The translations under genes were made by a program, and so were the position numbers. From positions 3,410,001 to 3,474,000 of the forward strand of contig AP014719.1 in the NCBI GenBank assembly GCA_001549895.1: 64,000 nucleotides of DNA. The letters run 5' to 3'. The notes beneath the pieces are model-generated. The model was not told where the DNA came from and ran no database searches. It worked only from the letters and a program-made list of their open reading frames with translations. This document shows, piece after piece, positions 39,151-50,373 of this stretch (positions are counted from its first letter, which is position 1; every line of letters begins with the position of its first letter). Source of the DNA: Arthrobacter sp. Hiyo8 (lineage in GTDB: Bacteria; Actinomycetota; Actinomycetes; Actinomycetales; Micrococcaceae).

Positions 39151-39829
39151 AGTGCGTGAGCCATTCCGCGGCGAAGTCCAGGTTGCGGTAAACGCTCGCG
39201 ACGGCGGCGGCCTCGTCGCGTGCCTCGATGGCGTCGGCGAGCTCGTCATGGCCTTCGTGGGGGATGCCGTTGAAGCCGGCCTTGCGTTGTTGGCGCAGGA
39301 GGTCGTCGTGGAAGACCCCGCCGAAGGACACATACAACTGGTGCAGCAGCGGGTTGCCCGAAGCCAGGGCCACCCGTTCGTGGAAATCCCAGTCCGCCCG
39401 GGCCCAAGCGGGGTAGTCGGCCGCGAGCCATGCGTCGTGGCGTACTTGGAGGAGGGCACGCATTGCGGCGATGTCCTCGGCCGTGGCGTGCTTCGTGGCC
39501 AGTCGGGCGGCCTGGGTGTCCAGCCCCACCCGGACCTCGACCACGTGCTCCTGCGTGTGTTCCTTGTACATTCGTTGGGCCGCGCCGGAGATCTCGCTGG
39601 TGGCCCGGACATAGGTTCCGTCGCCGCGGCGAACCTCCAACATGCCGCTGTGCGCCAAAGCTTTGATGGCTTCGCGGAGCGTCCCGCGCGAGACTCCGAG
39701 CGAGGCCATGAGTTCCGGCTCGGCCGGGATCTTCTCCTGCAGGGGCCACTCCCCGGACTGGATCATGGTGCGCAGCTGGCGGGTGACCTCATCGGCCAGG
39801 ACGGGCCGGTGCGAAGGTGTGAGGCTCAT
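39149..39829 (-). CDS. GntR/FadR-family transcriptional regulator
   Basis: 226 residues, unbroken. N-terminal winged helix (ADEVTRQLRTMIQSGEWPL, LMASLGVSRGTLREAIKAL, VRRGDGTYV) and a C-terminal FCD ligand domain (DWDFHERVALASGNPLL, with later conserved His). ATG 39829 is chosen because it overlaps the MFS stop (ATGA) and starts at the helix. The upstream MFS transporter is the probable target. The effector is unknown, often an organic acid. Confidence 0.88.
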   Translation of the reverse strand: MSLTPSHRPVLADEVTRQLRTMIQSGEWPLQEKIPAEPELMASLGVSRGTLREAIKALAHSGMLEVRRGDGTYVRATSEISGAAQRMYKEHTQEHVVEVRVGLDTQAARLATKHATAEDIAAMRALLQVRHDAWLAADYPAWARADWDFHERVALASGNPLLHQLYVSFGGVFHDDLLRQQRKAGFNGIPHEGHDELADAIEARDEAAAVASVYRNLDFAAEWLTH

Positions 39830-41088
39830 GCGACAGGCCTTGGCCCGGCCTTGATCGGCGTCCGCTTGCTGGTCAACTGGTGGCAGGTGACCATGAGGGC
39901 CAGGGCAACCGCGGCAAGGAGCGCCAAGGGAGCGTCCAAGCACCGGTGGCGCTATGGAGCAGGCCCATGCCGAACGGACCCCAAGCCGCAATCAAGTACC
40001 CCACGGACTGGGCGACGGTGGACATGGCGGTGGTCTCCGCCGTCGTACGCCCGCTGCGGCTGATGATCACCAGGACCAGGGGAAGATGCCCAGCCCGAAA
40101 CCGAACATCACGGCGGGAACCGCGGCGAACGACGTCGGGAGCAACAGCATTGCGGGGATTGCCAGGAGGGTGGTCCCGCTACCCAGGTACAGGGCGGGGC
40201 GCATCATGCCGGGCCGCGAGCCGATGGCCAGCAGGATCATGCCCGCTGCCACCGAAACCAGCTGCATGAGCCCGAACTGGAGGCCGCTCTCGGAAGCGCT
40301 CAGTCCTTGGCTCGTCAGGATGTAGGCAAACCAGCTCATCACGGCATACGCCAGGAGGGCCTGCAACGTGAAGATGGAAGTGATGAGGAATCCCAGCCGG
40401 GTGCGCAGGAGGGGCCACATCGACACGTGCTCCTGGCTGGCCTTCCGTGAAGTGCGATGGGTGTGGAGGACCATCGGGAGGAAGCCAAGAAGTGCGGCGA
40501 CGCCAAGGAGTCCCCATGCGGCCAGGCCCATCGAGGGCGAGCCCAGCTGTTGGGCCAAGGGACGCTGACCGCTGCCGCGAAGGTGGCACCTGCGGACATC
40601 GTGAAGGTGTAGAGGCCGGTCATCATGGACGTCTTGCTTGCATAGTGCTCGCGGATGTACGACGGCATGGCCACGTTGCACACCGCCAGGCCGGACATCG
40701 CCAGCACGGTCCCGGCGAGGAGGGCGCCGGTCGCGGGGATGCTGCGGACGAGGAGTCCGGCGGCCAGCATGGCCAGCGCAACGAGGATGGACTTCTCGAC
40801 GCCGATCCGGCGCGACAGCCACGAGGTTCCCAGCCCTGCCACGGCGAAGCACAGCAAGGGGATCGACGGAAGAATCGACGCGACGAGCGCCCCGTAGCCG
40901 AGGAACGCCTGCAAATCGTGGAACAGCGCCGCCGCGCTGGTGATGCCGGCGCGCAGGTTCAGGCCGATCAGGATGACGGCGACGATCCCGACGACGGCGA
41001 CCACCCGGGATTTCGGCGCCACCGTACCGCCGCTGGTGGGCACAGTTGTTGCTTCCGTTGCGTGGGGAGTCGGGTGAGTCGAGGCCAT
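39826..41088 (-). CDS. MFS transporter, CynX/NimT type (frame-broken)
   Basis: Twelve-span major facilitator protein. Markers are VILIGLNLRAGITSAAALF, RRIGVEKSILVALAMLAAG and MSWFAYILTSQGLSASESG. Three deletions, near 40550, 40085 and 39935, break it. The corrected end, TPIKAGPRPVA, overlaps the GntR start by 4 bp. Relatives move cyanate, nitroimidazoles or small organic anions; the cargo here is unknown. Expression is probably controlled by the co-transcribed GntR protein. Confidence 0.83.
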
Positions 41089-41158
41089 GCTTAAAGGTTA
41101 GACGTTTGATGTTTGGTGCGGGAAGTTTTGTGGTGAATCTCTCCACGCTGCGCAGGAG

Positions 41159-41224
41159 CCCAACTGACTCGCACTTAATGTCGTATTCAGCCCCGAAAAC
41201 GACAACAAATGCGAGTCAGTTGGG
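41159..41224. repeat. 66-bp palindrome, copy A4
   Basis: CCCAACTGACTCGCACTTAA to GCGAGTCAGTTGGG, exactly 66 bp. The outer arms pair perfectly, unlike other copies. It lies between the PucR gene end and the MFS gene start. Confidence 0.88.
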
Positions 41225-41262
41225 CCGACGGCGGCGGGGCTGGCCGACGGCGGCAGGGGACC

Positions 41263-42701
41263 CTAGCGCGGATTCCGGGCACCCAGCCGCTGCACCGCGA
41301 GGGCAAGCCACAGCTGCACGCGGTCCGGCGTCTGGGCGGGGTCGTAGCCGGTGAGGTCGGTGATTTGCGCCAAGCGGTAGCGCACCGTATTGCGGTGCAA
41401 AGTCAGGGCTTCGGCGACGGCGGCCACCGAGCCGTTGTGGTTGAGGTAGCTCTCAAGGGTCGAAACGAGCTCGGAGCCGTGCGTGGCGTCGAACTTGCGC
41501 AGGGGAGTGAGCGCTTCGCTGGCCATGTCCGCCAACGGCACGTCCTCGCTCGCCAGCAACAAAGAGGTCAGGCTGAGCCGCTCAGGTTCGTTGACCGGCA
41601 AACCGTGCGCCACGGCGTCGCGCGCTTCGAAATAGCTCCAGCGCACGCCGTTCGGCTTGGTGTACGCGCCGCCGATCCCGATCACCGCGTGGATTCCCGC
41701 TTCCAACAGGTGATCGCTGAGGTCCTTGGCGAGCGCGCTCGCGGAACTGCCGTCGTCGGGCACTACCGTCACCAGGTCCTTCCCGACGACGGCGGTCACC
41801 CCGCCGTCGAGCGACTGCGGCAGCGATGTGCTGCCGAGTTGTTTGTGGTGGGCGGCGGAGACCACCAGGAGCACCACGTTCTTGCGGGTGCTGTTGATTC
41901 CGACGCCGGCCAGGCGGCGGCGCCCTCGACGGTGTCCAGGGTTCCGTGGATGACATCGTCAAGCACCTGGCCTGCCAAGGCCCGCTGGCTCTGGCGCTGC
42001 TTGACCATGTTGTTGAGTTCCACGCTGATCAGGTTCTGCGCATAACTGACAATCCCGGTGTCGCCGAAGGGTTGCTTGATCCAGAGGGTGCAGGCGTCAC
42101 GGCGGCCTGTCGGGATGGGGAAGGACGCCCAGTCGTCGGCCGTCGGCGCGGGGTTGCCGGCCACGCTGTTGTAGAGCTGCGCGCTGAACTGGGTGAGTGC
42201 GATGTCGGACCGGAGCATGCTGCCCAATTGCTTGAGCAATTCCCCGAGCCCGCCACCGGTCAGCAGGCCCGGGCCAGGATCTGGTGGCCGGCGATAAGGC
42301 GCTCCAGCTTGGAGTAGTGGTCGGCGGATTGGGAATCGGCCACGAGTTTGCCGATGGCAATGAACGGGGTCTCGTACGGGACTTCCACGAGGGGCAGCCC
42401 CCAGCGGTTCGCTTCCGCAACGAGGGCGGGGGCACGGCTTCGTGGGTCAGCCCGGTGCCGAAACCGATGCCGACTGCTCCCGCGCGCTGGACCTGGCGCA
42501 CAAAGCGGCGTTGTTCAGCGGCCCCGTTGAGCCGGAGCCGGTGGTCAGGATCAACTCGCCGCCGTTGAGGAAGCGCTGGGGATCCTCCTGCTCGGTCACG
42601 GCCACCCAGCGGATATCTTCGTTCCAGGTGGTTTCCGCGAGGCCGGCTTTGCGGAGCCGAAGTGAGGGGACGGCGACGAGCGCGGCGATTGACATTGCCA
42701 T
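41263..42701 (-). CDS. PucR-family transcriptional regulator (frame-broken)
   Basis: N-terminal PucR sensor domain (VPSLRLRKAGLAETTWNEDI, FLNGGELILTTGS), a GGDEF-like middle and a C-terminal helix-turn-helix (YLNHNGSVAAVAEALTLHRN, TVRYRLAQI). Four deletions, near 42540, 42420, 42265 and 41915, split it into five pieces. The start is uncertain: ATG 42701 or 42695. The gene is divergent from the 4-aminobutyrate genes, which it probably activates, as PucR-type GabR proteins do in related actinobacteria. Confidence 0.82.
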
Positions 42702-42844
42702 GCCAAAAAGGATATCCCCGCACTGGTCATTCGCACTAAGTCGGGGGAGTCGGGTGTGCACCTGACTATTCCGCGCCGGGGGGTGCTGGCATAGGCTCGG
42801 AGCAGCTGCAACCAATGCCTAGACACCGAAAGAGGTTGTACACC

Positions 42845-44274
42845 GTGGTCCAAACCTTGCAGAACTTCATCAACGGCGAGTTCGTCACGCCGGCAGGCAC
42901 CGAACTGCTCGACATCGTGAACCCCACCAACGGGGAGATTGTCGCCCACGCGCCTATCTCCACGGCGGCCGACGTCGATGCTGCCATGAACGCGGCGAAG
43001 GAAGCCTTTAAGTCCTGGAAGCATGTCACGCCTGGCCAGCGCCAGCTCATGCTGCTCAAGCTCGCTGATGCCATCGAAGCCAACAGCGACGAGCTCGTCG
43101 AGGCGCAGCACCGCAACACCGGCCAGGTCCGCGCCCTCATCGCGTCGGAGGAAGTTGCCGCGGGCGCAGACCAGCTTCGCTTCTTCGCGGGCGCCGCGCG
43201 CATCATGGAGGGCAAGTCCGCCGGCGAGTACTTCGAGGGCCACACCTCGTACGTCCGCCGCGAACCGATCGGCGTCGTGGCCCAGGTTGCACCGTGGAAC
43301 TACCCGTTCCTCATGGGCATCTGGAAGATCGGCCCGCCCTCGCAGCAGGCAACACCGTTGTCCTCAAGCCCTCCGACACCACTCCGGAATCCACCTTGGT
43401 CCTGGCACGTCTTGCGGGGGAGATCTTCCCGGCCGGCGTCCTCAACGTGGTCCTCGGCAACGGGGCCACGGGCTCCATGATGGTTGAGCACAAGGTCCCG
43501 GGCCTCGTCTCGATCACCGGTTCCGTCCGCGCCGGCATTGCCGTAGCCAGTGGAGCGGCCAAGGGCCTCAAGCGTGCCCACCTGGAGCTCGGCGGCAAGG
43601 CCCCGGCCATCGTCTTCAAGGATGCCGATATCAAGAAGAGCGCAGCCGCCATCGCCGAATTCGCCTTCTTCAACGCCGGCCAGGACTGCACGGCCATCAC
43701 CCGTGTGCTGATCGAGGACTCCATCCACGACGACATGGTTGCCGCCATGGTGGAGCACACCAAGACGCTGCACACCGGTTCGCAGAACGACGACGAGAAC
43801 TACTTCGGCCCGCTCAACAACGTGAACCACTTCAACGCCGTGAACTCGGTGGTGGAGCACCTTCCGGCCAACTGCAAGATCGAAACCGGCGGCCACCGTG
43901 CGGGTGACAAGGGCTTCTTCTTCGAGCCGACCATCATCACCGGCGCCAAGCAGACTGACGACGTCGTCCAGAAGGAAACCTTCGGCCCCGTCATCACCGT
44001 CCAGAAGTTCACCACCGAGGCCGAGGCGCTCGAGCTGGCCAACGACGTCGAATACGCCCTGGCATCCAGCGTCTGGACCACGGACCACGGCACCGCCATG
44101 CGGATGAGCCGCGACCTGGACTTCGGCGCGGTCTGGATCAACACGCACATCCTGCTGACTGCTGAGATGCCGCACGGCGGCTTCAAGCAGTCCGGCTACG
44201 GCAAGGACCTGTCCATGTACGGCGTCGAGGACTACACGCGCATCAAGCACGTGATGAGTGCGCTGGACGCATGA
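42845..44274 (+). CDS. Aldehyde dehydrogenase, probable gamma-aminobutyraldehyde dehydrogenase (frame-broken)
   Basis: NAD(P)-dependent dehydrogenase of about 477 residues. APWNYPFLMGIWKI, the Glu region HLELGGKAP and the catalytic Cys in FFNAGQDCTAITRV are seen. GTG 42845 follows GAAAGAGG. A deletion near 43335 splits it (KIGPAL then AAGNTVVLKPS expected). The 4-aminobutyrate aminotransferase follows, so it makes 4-aminobutyrate from the aldehyde or oxidises succinate semialdehyde. The sequence favours the former. Confidence 0.85.
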
Positions 44275-44343
44275 CTCAGATGCCTGACTCAGGCGCAACG
44301 CCCGACGCCCAAACACGGCAAGCATAAGAAAGAAAGAACCATC

Positions 44344-45708
44344 ATGACCGCAACAGCACATGAAATCACCTACCGCCTGGACCAGAAGCGCAGCCTCAAC
44401 GGCGCCTTCCCCGGCCCCAAGTCCCAGGCCCTGAACGAGCGCCGCGCGGCCGTCGTCGCCGCCGGCGTGTCCTCGGGCGTGCCGGTTTACGTTGAGGACG
44501 CCGACGGCGGCATCATCCGCGACGTCGACGGCAACTTCTTCATCGACCTCGGCTCCGGCATCGCGGTGACGAGCGTCGGCGCCTCGGACCCCGCCGTCGT
44601 CGCCGCCGTCCAGGACGCCGCTGCGCACTTCACCCACACCTGCTTCATGGTTACCCCGTACGAGGGCTATGTCGCCGTCGCCGAGCAGCTGAACCGCCTT
44701 ACCCCGGGCGACCACGAGAAGCGCACCGTGCTCTTCAACTCCGGCGCCGAGGCAGTGGAGAACGCCGTCAAGGTGGCACGCCTGGCAACCGGCCGTGACG
44801 CCGTCGTCGCTTTCGACCACGCCTACCACGGCCGCACCAACCTCACCATGGCACTCACCGCCAAGGCCATGCCGTACAAGACCAACTTCGGCCCGTTCGC
44901 GCCCGAGGTCTACCGCATGCCGATGAGCTACCCGTTCCGCGAGGAAAACCCGGAGATCACCGGTGCGGAGGCCGCCAAGCGCGCCATCACCATGATCGAG
45001 AAGCAGATCGGCGGCGACCAGGTTGCCGCGATCATCATCGAGCCGATCCAGGGCGAGGGCGGCTTCATCGTTCCCGCTGAAGGCTTCCTGCCAGCACTGT
45101 CCGCCTGGGCCAAGGAAAAGGGCATCGTCTTCATTGCCGACGAGGTCCAGTCCGGTTTCTGCCGCACGGGTGAATGGTTCGCCGTCAACCATGAGGGTGT
45201 TGTCCCGGACATCATCACCATGGCCAAGGGCATCGCCGGCGGTCTCCCGCTGTCCGCGATCACCGGCCGCGCGGACCTGCTCGACGCCGTCCACCCGGGC
45301 GGCCTCGGCGGCACCTACGGCGGCAACCCGGTTGCTTGTGCTGCAGCCCTTGCTGCCATCGGCACCATGGAGCAGCACGATCTCAACGCCCGCGCCCGCC
45401 ACATCGAGGAAGTCGCACTCGGCCGCTTGCGCGAACTCGCGGCTGATCCTTCTGCAGGTGGGGTCATCGGCGACGTCCGTGGACGCGGTGCCATGCTGGC
45501 GATCGAATTGGTCCAGGCCGGCTCCAAGGAGCCGAACGCTGAACTGACCAAGGCCGTTGCCGCGGCGTGCCTCCAGGAAGGCGTCATCATCCTGACCTGC
45601 GGTACCTACGGCAACGTGATCCGTCTGCTGCCGCCGCTGGTGATCAGCGACGAACTGCTCCTGGACGGCCTTGAGGTACTGGCAGCGGCCATCAAGGCCA
45701 ACGCTTAG
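44344..45708 (+). CDS. gabT: 4-Aminobutyrate aminotransferase
   Basis: Class III PLP aminotransferase moving the amino group of 4-aminobutyrate to 2-oxoglutarate; 454 residues, unbroken. VLFNSGAEAVENAVKVAR, FDHAYHGRTNLTMALTAK, IADEVQSGFCRTGEWFA and the PLP lysine in TMAKGIAGGLPLSA. A purine-rich Shine-Dalgarno sequence lies before ATG 44344. It is 69 bp after the dehydrogenase gene and ends in a strong hairpin. Confidence 0.93.
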   Translation: MTATAHEITYRLDQKRSLNGAFPGPKSQALNERRAAVVAAGVSSGVPVYVEDADGGIIRDVDGNFFIDLGSGIAVTSVGASDPAVVAAVQDAAAHFTHTCFMVTPYEGYVAVAEQLNRLTPGDHEKRTVLFNSGAEAVENAVKVARLATGRDAVVAFDHAYHGRTNLTMALTAKAMPYKTNFGPFAPEVYRMPMSYPFREENPEITGAEAAKRAITMIEKQIGGDQVAAIIIEPIQGEGGFIVPAEGFLPALSAWAKEKGIVFIADEVQSGFCRTGEWFAVNHEGVVPDIITMAKGIAGGLPLSAITGRADLLDAVHPGGLGGTYGGNPVACAAALAAIGTMEQHDLNARARHIEEVALGRLRELAADPSAGGVIGDVRGRGAMLAIELVQAGSKEPNAELTKAVAAACLQEGVIILTCGTYGNVIRLLPPLVISDELLLDGLEVLAAAIKANA

Positions 45709-45720
45709 CCGCAAACCTTC

Positions 45721-45782
45721 AGGTGGACATGCCCACCTCTACGCACCAAGGATGGACATAGTCTGACTATGTCCATCCTTGG
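45721..45782. terminator. Double hairpin after gabT
   Basis: AGGTGGACATGCCCACCT (45721-45738) forms a small hairpin. CCAAGGATGGACATAGTC (45746-45763) and its complement ending at 45782 form an 18-bp perfect stem. The position between convergent genes suits bidirectional termination. Confidence 0.7.
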
Positions 45783-45830
45783 CGTTTAACGAGGGGCATG
45801 TCCGGTATGGGCGCCAGGCAGGGAAGCGGA

Positions 45831-46836
45831 CTAGGCTGCGCTGAGGCGTGCGCTTTTCCTGATGACCGAGTTCTTGCGTGCCGTGCGCAGCATGTCGAGG
45901 GTCAGGAGCAGCAGGGCCAGCCACACGATGCCGAAGCCCACCCAGCGGTCCGGCGTCATGGCCTCGTGGAAGACGGCCAGGGCCACGATGAACTGGAGGA
46001 CCGGCGCGAAGTACTGCAGCAGGCCGATGGTGGTCATGGGCAGTCGGCGTGCGGAGGCTCCGAAGAAGAGGAGCGGCACGGCGGTGATGATGCCCGAAGC
46101 GGCCAAAAGCCAGAAATGGCCCGGGCCGTTGCTTCCCAATGTGCCGGCTCCCGTGAGGCCGAGGACAATCATGGTGGCGCCGGCGATCGGAGCGAGGACA
46201 ACAGTCTCCACCGTGAGGCTCGTGATGGCATTGACCTTCGGCCCACGCGCTTCTTCACGAATCCGTAGAGTCCAAAGCTGAACGCCAGGACCAGGGCGAT
46301 CCACGGCAGCTTGCCATAGGAGACCGTCAGGACCCCGACGGCGATGAAGCCGATCCCGACGGCGGCCCACTGGAGCGGGCGGAGCTTTTCCTTCAGGACG
46401 AACACCCCAAGAAGGACCGACACGAGCGGGTTGATGAAATAGCCGAGCGAAGCTTCGACCGCGTGGCCGGTGGTAACGCCGAAAGTGTAGGTCAGCCAGT
46501 TGATGGCGATGAGCCCGGCAGCGATGGCGAGCGGGCCAAGGACCGCCCGGTCCCTGAAGGCGTTGCCGAGGAGGCGCCATGTCCGGGTGATGGTGATGAG
46601 CAGGGCGCAGAAAATGAGCGACCACACCACCCGGTTGGCGACGATTTCCACCGCTCCGGCGGGGTGCAGCACCAGGAAGTAGAGCGGAAGCAGCCCCACA
46701 GACCGTACGCGCCGATACCGAAGACGACGCCCGCCGTCGTCTCCTTCTTAGCCGTGGCAGCGGCGGAAGCTGCACTTGCAGCATTCGAAGCGGGGGTGGC
46801 GGACGGGGCGGGCGCGGTTTGCTCGGGCGTAGACAC
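45831..46836 (-). CDS. RarD-like EamA-family transporter (frame-broken)
   Basis: Ten-span membrane protein of the RarD/DMT family, exporters of small metabolites. YGLWG near the N-terminus, then LPLYFLVLHPAGAVEIVANR, INWLTYTFGVTTGHAVEASL and PLLFFGASARRLPMTTIGLL. Deletions near 46700 and 46250 split it into three frames. The Ala/Thr-rich N-terminal tail starts at GTG 46836. Substrate unknown. Confidence 0.82.
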
Positions 46837-47021
46837 AAAGTCAAGAACATCACATGTTGCGGAGGTATTCCTGACCGTACGGCCGGAAAGTTATTGTGAG
46901 TTTCCTCGCCCCGTTGTGTCACCTCGCGCCACGTACTGACACTCCGGCCGCAACTGAGAACTAGAATTGGAACCTGCGCGCCCCACCACGCGGGCGGATT
47001 CCCGTCTCAGAAGGGTTCACG

Positions 47022-48451
47022 GTGTCCAACTCGGCCGAAACCACCTCAAAACGTCCGTTGCGCGTCGCCATCGTCGGCGCAGGACCGGCCGGCGTGTACG
47101 CCGCGGATATCCTGACCAAATCGAACGAGGTCAAGGACGGCGAGGTCGAGGTCAGCATCGACCTCTTCGAGGCATACCCTGCGCCGTACGGCCTGATCCG
47201 CTATGGCGTAGCCCCTGACCACCCCGCATCAAGGCATCGTCAATGCGCTTCACAAGGTCCTGGACCGCGGAGACATCCGCTTCCTTGGCAACGTGACGTA
47301 CGGCCGCGACCTCACCCTGCACGACTTCCGCTCGTTCTACGACGCGGTGATCTTCTCCACGGGGGCCATCAAGGACGCGGACCTGAACATCCCGGGAATC
47401 GAACTGGAAGGCTCCTTCGGCGGCGCCGACTTCGTCTCCTGGTACGACGGACACCCCGATGTGCCCCGCGAATGGCCGCTGGATGCCAAGGAAGTGGCGG
47501 TCATCGGCAACGGCAACGTGGCGCTGGACGTGGCCCGCATGCTCTCCAAGCACGCCGACGACCTCCTGGTGACCGAAATCCCGGACAACGTCTATGCCGC
47601 CCTCAAGGCCTCCCCGGTCACGGATGTGCACGTCTTCGGCCGCCGTGGCCCGCCCAGATCAAGTTCACTCCGCTGGAGCTGCGCGAACTCTCGCACTCCA
47701 ACGACGTGGACATTGTGCTGTACCCGGAAGATTTCGAGTTTGACGAAGCCTCGGACGAGGCCATCCGCAGCAACAACCAGATCAAGACCATGGTCAACAC
47801 GCTGACCAACTGGCTCGTCGAAGAACATGCCGAAGCCGAGCAGCCCTCGTCCCGCCGCCTGCACCTGCACTTCCTGCACAGCCCGGTGGAGATCGTTTCC
47901 GAAGACGGCTCCGGGAAAGTCTCCAGTATCAAGTTCGAGCGCATGAAACTGGACGGCACGGGCAACGTCAAGGGCACCGGCGAGTTCGTGGATTATCCGA
48001 TCCAAGCGGTCTACCGCGCCATCGGCTACCACGGATCGCCGCTGGACGAGCTTGAGTACGATGCCCGCCGCGGCGTCATTCCCAACGACGGCGGACGGGT
48101 GCTGGACGCCGACGGCAAGCCGGTGCCCGGTATCTACGCAACTGGCTGGATCAAGCGCGGACCCGTCGGCTTGATCGGGCACACCAAGGGCGATGCACTG
48201 GAAACCATCGGCTGCCTCCTGGAGGACCGCCTCACCCTGCCCCGGCCGAAAACCCGGACCCGCAGGCCATCATCAACCTCCTGGAAGAGCGGGGCATCGA
48301 GTACACCACCTGGGAAGGCTGGAACAAGCTCGATGCGCACGAACTAGCCCTCGGTGCCGCATGGACCGCCGAAAACCCGGACGCCGGCGTCGTACGCGAA
48401 CGCATCAAGGTGGTCCCGCGCGAGGACATGATCGAGATCTCCCGCGGCTAG
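47022..48451 (+). CDS. NADPH-ferredoxin reductase, FprA type (copy 2, frame-broken)
   Basis: Close paralogue of the 35.9-kb FprA: RVAIVGAGPAGVYAADIL, VAVIGNGNVALDVARML, GWIKRGPVGLIGHTKGDALE. Four deletions, near 47225, 47237, 47655 and 48245, split it. Repairing them gives HPRIKGIVNALHKVLDRGD and ends EDMIEISRG. Whole stretches such as the FGGADFVSWYDGHPDV region are identical in both copies. It is not beside a sulfur gene, so it may serve other ferredoxin-dependent enzymes. Confidence 0.9.
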
Positions 48452-48470
48452 GGGACGCGGCTCGCGCCTG

Positions 48471-48532
48471 ACGGCTCGCGGACCGCGCCTGACGGCTCGC
48501 GGACCGCGCCCATCGGCTCGCGGACCGCGCCT
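48471..48532. repeat. 21-bp tandem repeat, three units
   Basis: Three units of ACGGCTCGCGGACCGCGCCT follow the second FprA gene, preceded by a partial unit. It fills most of the gap to the amidase promoter. Confidence 0.75.
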
Positions 48533-48564
48533 AGCGGCCGGGACGCCCGGTCCTAAAATGAGCC

Positions 48565-50004
48565 ATGGACGAGGAGCTCCGCTGGACGGACGCCGTCGGG
48601 CAGGCAGAACTGGTGCGGTGCGGCGCGATCTCGCCGGGCGAACTGCTCGACGCCGGCCGCGACCGTATCCGGGAGATCGATCCGGTCCTGCATTGCATCG
48701 TCGCGCACCTGGAACCCGGAGCAGAAGGCCCGGCTCCTGGCGCGCCGTTTCCCGGGTTCCCTTCCTGGTGAAGGACCTCTCGCTCGAGATCGCGGGAGCC
48801 CCTTCAACGAAGGCTCCCGCTGGTTGAAGGACAACGTCTCAAGCCAGGACCAGGAACTTGCCCGCCGGTACCGCCACGCCGGACTTGCGATCCTGGGGAA
48901 GACCAACACGCCGGAATTCGGGCTCAGCCCGCATTGCGAGCCGGCCTTGCATGGTGCCACCCGAAACCCTTGGGACCTGGGGCTGTCCACCAGCGGCTCC
49001 AGCGGCGGGTCCGCCGCCGCCGTCGCCTCCGGAATGGTCCCCATGGCGCACGGAAACGATCTTGGCGGATCCCTGCGCTACCCGGCCGCCTGGTGTGGGG
49101 TTTTCGGGTTCAAGCCGACCCGCGGACGGGTTCCCATGGGCCCGGAGTACGGCGACGTGGCCGGGGGATTCGCCGTCGAACATGCGCTGACGCGGAGCGT
49201 TCGCGATTCGGCGGCGCTCCTTGACGCGACGGCGGTCAGTCGCCCGGCGATCCATATTGGGCGCCGCCCCGGGCCCGGCCATTCCTGCTTGAGGCCGGAA
49301 CTGCTCCTGGAAAGCTTCGCATCGCCGCAACCGCGACGCCCAACTCCGGGCAACAAGTGCATCCGGACTACCTAGGGGTGTTCGAGGAAACCGTGGAATT
49401 GCTGGCCGGGCTGGGCCACAGCGTCACGGAAGCGCACCCCGAGAGCCTGGGCGGGTGGGCACCGGGCGGTCAGGGCCGTCTATGGAGGCGCGATCGCGTG
49501 GATCGAGGCGTACTGGACGCAGCGGATGGGTAGGCCTCCGGAAGCCGGTGAGATCGAGCCGTTCACCGCAGCCGACTTCGAGCGCTCGCGGGCTGTGACA
49601 GGTGGCCAGTATCTCCTCGGCATGGGGGAATTGCAGCGCTTCAGCCGCCGCCTGGCTGGATTCTTCGAGGAGTTCGACGTCTGGATGACACCCACCGTTG
49701 GCTGGCCCCGTTGCCGCTGGGAACGCTGCGTGGAACCGAGGAAGAGCCGTTGCGCGGCGAGCGCGAGGCCGGCCGCTTCCTCATGTTCGACGGCGAGTAT
49801 GCCAACATCTCGGGCAACCCGGCCATGTCGGTGCCACTCGGAGTCGACTCGGACGGCCTGCCGGTGGGCATGTCCTTCCTTGGCCGTTTCGGAGACGAGG
49901 CCACGCTCTTTCGCTTGGCTGGCCAGCTCGAGAAGGCCGCACCCTGGGCCGACCGCAAACCCGGAGCCCTCGCGCGGGCGTTGGCGGCGTCGCGCCGAAG
50001 CTGA
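48565..50004 (+). CDS. Amidase-signature-family hydrolase (frame-broken)
   Basis: Ser-cisSer-Lys amidase. The catalytic Lys lies in VPFLVKDLS, and the signature [19 protein letters not shown] with [11 protein letters not shown] holds the serines. Six single-base deletions are needed, near 48760, 48805, 49240-49275, 49460-49480 (two) and 49700, so this is the most damaged gene here. The C-terminus [20 protein letters not shown] is typical. ATG 48565 has TAAAAT 5 nt upstream, suggesting a leaderless start. Substrate amide unknown. Confidence 0.83.
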
Positions 50005-50024
50005 AGCACGACAGGAGAGAAGCA

Positions 50025-50303
50025 ATGTTTATGGGCGTCTACCATTTCGACGGAGATCCCGCGCAACTGCTGGAAGGCCACCAGCGCATGGTGGGCCTCC
50101 TGCCGCCCGGCGCGTTGAAAATCCACGTGTGCCTATCCACTGAGGGTGGCATCTCGGTCTACGACACCTGCCCGGACAGGGCAACATTTGACCGCTTCAG
50201 CAGCGGCCACAGTTTCGCGGAACTCGTCGCGGAAGTCGGCCTCCCTGTACCCCGGATCGAAGCGTTGGGCGACGTCGAGTCGTACGAATTCCACCCGGAG
50301 TGA
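50025..50303 (+). CDS. Conserved-looking hypothetical protein, 92 residues
   Basis: Starts at ATG 50025 after AGGAGA, 20 bp behind the amidase, so probably in its operon. Sequence such as LLPPGALKIHVCLSTEGGI, DTCPDRATFDRFSSG and VPRIEALGDVESYEF suggests a small alpha/beta ferredoxin-like barrel fold. I cannot name a family. Unbroken. Confidence 0.65.
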   Translation: MFMGVYHFDGDPAQLLEGHQRMVGLLPPGALKIHVCLSTEGGISVYDTCPDRATFDRFSSGHSFAELVAEVGLPVPRIEALGDVESYEFHPE

Positions 50304-50373
50304 GCGGGTACACAAACCCCTGCGTCGCAACTAGACTGGCCCGTACTGTGCTGCGTCCGGTTTTGGGAGTTCG

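Noticed and set aside
43300..45714. Long open frame (804 codons) on the minus strand across the 4-aminobutyrate genes
   Set aside because: Mirror of high-GC codon use in the two plus-strand genes; its translation has no recognisable motif.
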